Source of the DNA: Paenibacillus xylanexedens
GTDB taxonomy: Bacteria; Bacillota; Bacilli; Paenibacillales; Paenibacillaceae
NCBI RefSeq assembly: GCF_007680605.1
Contig: NZ_VEIO01000009.1
Span: 124,001 to 188,000 of the forward strand
Length of the DNA stretch: 64,000 bases
Direction of reading: 5' to 3'
Below, piece by piece: positions 61,621 through 64,000 of the stretch (its first letter is position 1; the number at the start of each line of letters is the position of its first letter). The notes below the pieces were generated by a model that was given only the letters and a program-made list of their open reading frames with translations, was not told the DNA's origin and made no database searches. The translations under genes were made by a program, and so were the position numbers.

Positions 61621-62337
61621 AAAGATAGTTACAGCGTAATGCATTAACGTTCATGCCGTTAACGGTTCATGCGCTGTTAAATGTGCGATGCCAAGAGCCA
61701 GTGACGAATAAAACGCTACTTAACATATATAAAAATCAGTTCGTGATCCATTCTGTATAAGTCATTCTGTGACCTTGTAAATCTAAAACAGGAATCCAAG
61801 ATGAAGTCAATAACGCCCATGACGTGTAGAAACGACTTCAATCAAAACGGGTTACCCCTCATGCTGTCCATTGTTCCTTGATCAACTCCATCTAGATTCT
61901 CCATTTGGACAATTTACAATATCGCCTACCCAATAGATATCCACCTCCCAACGTATCGATTCCTGTTTCCGAAAAGTATATCATGTTTTGCTCCAAACCA
62001 TCCAGTTGCACGTTATGGTTTGGCACAAGCTTGCAGTCTATTGTTCACAGAATAGTCTATATGTATGTTATCCTCTGGTATTTTAACCAGCGTGATCCTG
62101 CCAAACAGGTGAGTTTCCTATGATCTATGTGTCTTCCTTTTTCGTGGCTTCTTCCGTATCTGTGAATGAATCTTTCCACTTTATTAGAATAGTGCAGTTT
62201 ACTGAAATACTACCCGTTCCATTTGGCTATTAAACAGATTCAGATGTTCACTTTCGTAGCAGCTAAACGTTATTCTCGCGCAGGTTTGTAAAGGAATGTA
62301 ACCGTCTTTTTTACACATGATATATTTAAATACGCGC
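61621..62337. other. Intergenic region upstream of the CNNM operon
   Basis: About 720 bases without a recognised gene. A pair of direct repeats, CATTAACGTTCATGC (61642-61656) and CGTTAACGGTTCATGC (61657-61672), stands near the CNNM gene. Open frames in the middle (for example 61905-62123 on the plus strand) show no family. I looked for an M-box riboswitch and did not find one. Confidence 0.4.
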
Positions 62338-62388
62338 AAAAAGCCCGCAGGATGCAAATACCTTGCGGTACCGATCCTACGGGCTGAT
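62338..62388 (-). terminator. Terminator behind purD
   Basis: AGCCCGCAGGAT (62342-62353) pairs with ATCCTACGGGCT (62375-62386) with one mismatch, and the minus strand continues with TTTTTGCG. It ends the purine operon. Confidence 0.85.
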
Positions 62389-62396
62389 TTTAATTC

Positions 62397-63662
62397 TTAC
62401 ACCAAGGCTTTGGCTGCAATGTCGGAGCGTTGATGTTTGCCTTCAAATTGAATGTGCTCTGCCTGAGCATACGCTTTGGCTCTTGCTTCTGCAATGTCAG
62501 TACCTAGGCCTACAACACCGAGAATACGTCCGCCGTTTGTCACCCATTCCCCAGCTTCATTACGCGCTGTTCCCGCATGGAACACAACAGCCTCTCGGGC
62601 TTGATCCAGTCCCTCAATCACAACACCTTTGGCATAAGGGCCCGGATATCCGCCTGAAGCAAGCACGACACATACAGCGGCTTCTTCGCTCCATTCAATC
62701 TCCAGATCAGCCAGCTTACCATGAACGGTTGCCCAGAAAATGTCGAGCAGATCCGTTTTCAAACGTGGTAGCACCACCTGTGTTTCTGGGTCTCCAAAAC
62801 GTGCGTTGAACTCGATTGTTTTGGGTTTGCCATCCGGGGAGATCATCAAACCCGCGAACAATACCCCACGGAATGGACGGCCCTCTGATACCATTGCTTT
62901 CGCTGTTGGTTTGATGATAGTTTCAATCGCTTCTTCAATGATAGAAGTTGGAATATGTGGAAGCGGCGAGTATGTACCCATGCCGCCCGTATTAGGTCCT
63001 TGATCATTGTCGAACACAGGTTTGTGATCCTGCGCAGCAGCCATCGGACGAACCGTCTCACCATCGACAAAGGCCAGGATCGACATTTCCTGTCCTGCAA
63101 GGAATTCTTCGATAATGACTTTGGCTCCTGCTTCACCAAACACCTTATCGACCATAATGCTGCGAAGGGCCTGATTCGCCTCTTCACGGGAGTATGCAAC
63201 GGTGACCCCTTTACCTGCAGCGAGTCCGTCCGCTTTAATGACAATCGGAATCGCTTGCTCATCCAGATAGGTTTGAGCCTGCTCGTAGTTGTCGAACTTC
63301 TCATATGCAGCCGTAGGGATATTGTATTTGTGTAGCAGATCCTTCATAAATGTTTTGCTGCCTTCGATTTCCGCTGCATTACGACGCGGACCGAAGACCG
63401 GAATGCCTGTCGAGTCAAATGCGTCTACAATGCCGTCTGCCAGCGGGTCATCCGGTCCAATGACGACGAGGTCTACTTTTAGTTCAACTGCCAGAGCTTT
63501 GAGTTTATCAAATTCATGTACCGCAATCGGGTGACACTCCGCCAGCTGTGCAATGCCCGCATTCCCGGGTGCGCAATGAATTTTGCCTGCCTTTGGACTT
63601 TTTGCGAGTGCCCAGATAATTGCATGTTCGCGGCCGCCGCCGCCGACTACCAAAATATCCAT
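62397..63662 (-). CDS. purD: Phosphoribosylamine-glycine ligase PurD
   Basis: A 421-residue ATP-grasp enzyme that joins glycine to 5-phosphoribosylamine, the second step of purine synthesis. MDILVVGGGGREHAIIWALA is the N-terminus, and PIVIKADGLAAGKGVTVAYS is the ATP-binding loop. FNARFGDPETQVVLPRL is the metal-binding signature, and the C-terminal domain has RILGVVGLG. ATG at 63662 after GGAGGGG. It is the last gene of the pur operon, downstream of purH, as in Bacillus subtilis. Confidence 0.96.
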   Translation of the reverse strand: MDILVVGGGGREHAIIWALAKSPKAGKIHCAPGNAGIAQLAECHPIAVHEFDKLKALAVELKVDLVVIGPDDPLADGIVDAFDSTGIPVFGPRRNAAEIEGSKTFMKDLLHKYNIPTAAYEKFDNYEQAQTYLDEQAIPIVIKADGLAAGKGVTVAYSREEANQALRSIMVDKVFGEAGAKVIIEEFLAGQEMSILAFVDGETVRPMAAAQDHKPVFDNDQGPNTGGMGTYSPLPHIPTSIIEEAIETIIKPTAKAMVSEGRPFRGVLFAGLMISPDGKPKTIEFNARFGDPETQVVLPRLKTDLLDIFWATVHGKLADLEIEWSEEAAVCVVLASGGYPGPYAKGVVIEGLDQAREAVVFHAGTARNEAGEWVTNGGRILGVVGLGTDIAEARAKAYAQAEHIQFEGKHQRSDIAAKALV

Positions 63663-63752
63663 TCGTCTGTTCCCCTCCACGCTTTACTGGATTGTAATGT
63701 TCCTACTCTTCAAACACATGAAGTGCACTATTTTAAATTGATCTATTTCCTG

Positions 63753-63801
63753 AAAAAAGGAGTGCCCCGTACGTCATCAGCATGACAGGTGACACCCCTT
63801 T
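63753..63801 (-). terminator. Hairpin between purH and purD, possible terminator
   Basis: AAAGGGGTG pairs with CACTCCTTT (one GU), followed by a minus-strand T-run. It could lower purD transcription relative to purH. Confidence 0.55.
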
Positions 63802-63829
63802 ATAACACTTGCCACTTTTGTTTGATGAA

Positions 63830-63860
63830 GAGTTAAAGACCTCTGTTCGGTCTTTAACTC
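63830..63860. terminator. AT-rich 12-base-pair hairpin behind purH
   Basis: GAGTTAAAGACC (63830-63841) and GGTCTTTAACTC (63849-63860) form a perfect stem with a 7-base loop, 20 bases beyond the purH stop. T-runs are weak, so it may be mRNA 3'-end protection or part of a processing site. Confidence 0.5.
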
Positions 63861-63882
63861 TTCAACCTGCTTATTACTTGTC

Positions 63883-64000
63883 CTAGTGTTTAAAATGACG
63901 TACGCCTGTGAATACCATGGCGATGCCGTATTCATTGGCTACTTTGATGGACTCTTCGTCTTTGATCGAGCCGCCTGGCTGAATGACTGCTGTAATACCA
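63883..64000 (-). CDS. purH: PurH (AICAR transformylase/IMP cyclohydrolase), C-terminal end only
   Basis: The 39 visible codons end TAVIQPGGSIKDEESIKVAN, EYGIAMVFTGVRHFKH, the universally conserved C-terminus of PurH. It is cut by the window edge, so no start is visible. The enzyme carries out the last two steps of IMP synthesis. It is followed by purD after about 220 bases containing two hairpins. Confidence 0.95.
   Translation of the reverse strand, partial: GITAVIQPGGSIKDEESIKVANEYGIAMVFTGVRHFKH

Noticed and set aside
61621..62337. An M-box magnesium riboswitch ahead of the CNNM genes
   Set aside because: The conserved GTTAGGTGAGGC-type core is not present on the minus strand; only short direct repeats and the start-proximal hairpin are seen.
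1..64000. rRNA or tRNA genes
   Set aside because: No tRNA-like cloverleaf with CCA-type or GGTTCGAATC-type T-loop and no rRNA signature were noticed on either strand; a tRNAscan-SE run would settle it.

Overview
The window looks like chromosomal DNA of a low-to-mid GC, endospore-forming Firmicute, most probably Paenibacillus. The reasons are strong AGGAGG-type ribosome binding sites with many GTG and TTG starts, a Bacillus-type gene set (RlmCD, DgkB, YerC, YqfQ, YerB, MhqO/MhqD, Pit plus a DUF47 partner), and secreted proteins with a copper-amine-oxidase N-terminal domain. This assignment rests on gene content alone. Most genes lie on the minus strand.

Layout. 1-5.6 kb: edge of a secreted-protein gene, a class C beta-lactamase-like serine hydrolase, a CPCC/HEAT protein, and a divergent TetR regulator / ketopantoate-reductase-like pair. 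5.5-19.6 kb: a specialised-metabolite gene cluster, the most unusual part of the window. It has two BtrH-like putative acyltransferases, two stand-alone acyl carrier proteins (one paired with an ATP-grasp ligase, one with an AMP-forming ligase), two radical SAM/SPASM enzymes, a glycosyltransferase-like protein, two methyltransferases and a three-gene ABC exporter. Gene relics lie in and beside it: an epimerase fragment, an IS256-type transposase remnant, and a short copy of the rlmCD gene tail at the far left. An intact rlmCD lies at the right edge, so the 16 kb block may be an integrated island. 20-25 kb: MFS transporter, rlmCD, dgkB. 25-26 kb: a secreted NLP (necrosis-inducing-like) protein. 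26-32 kb: a complete biotin operon bioA-D-B-F-H-C behind a BirA-type operator. 32-45 kb: housekeeping and membrane genes (CbiX/SirB-like, YerC, YqfQ, AlkC, CorA, Pit/DUF47, YerB, DoxX). DnaA-box arrays lie on both sides of corA. 45-57 kb: AraC regulator, a 1078-residue repeat surface protein, a secreted protein, GNAT, ilvA, hydrolases and a GH3 beta-glucosidase. 57-64 kb: an mhqO/mhqD-type pair, two tandem CNNM/CBS transport proteins with an unusual hairpin between Shine-Dalgarno and start, purD, and the 3' end of purH.

How the cluster may work (inference). By analogy with butirosin side-chain assembly (BtrI ACP, BtrJ ATP-grasp, BtrH acyltransferase, BtrN radical SAM), each ACP would be loaded by its own ligase, modified while tethered or afterwards by the radical SAM and methyltransferase enzymes, and handed to an acceptor by a BtrH-type protein. 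The product would then be glycosylated and exported. No NRPS or PKS megasynthase and no obvious RiPP precursor gene is visible.
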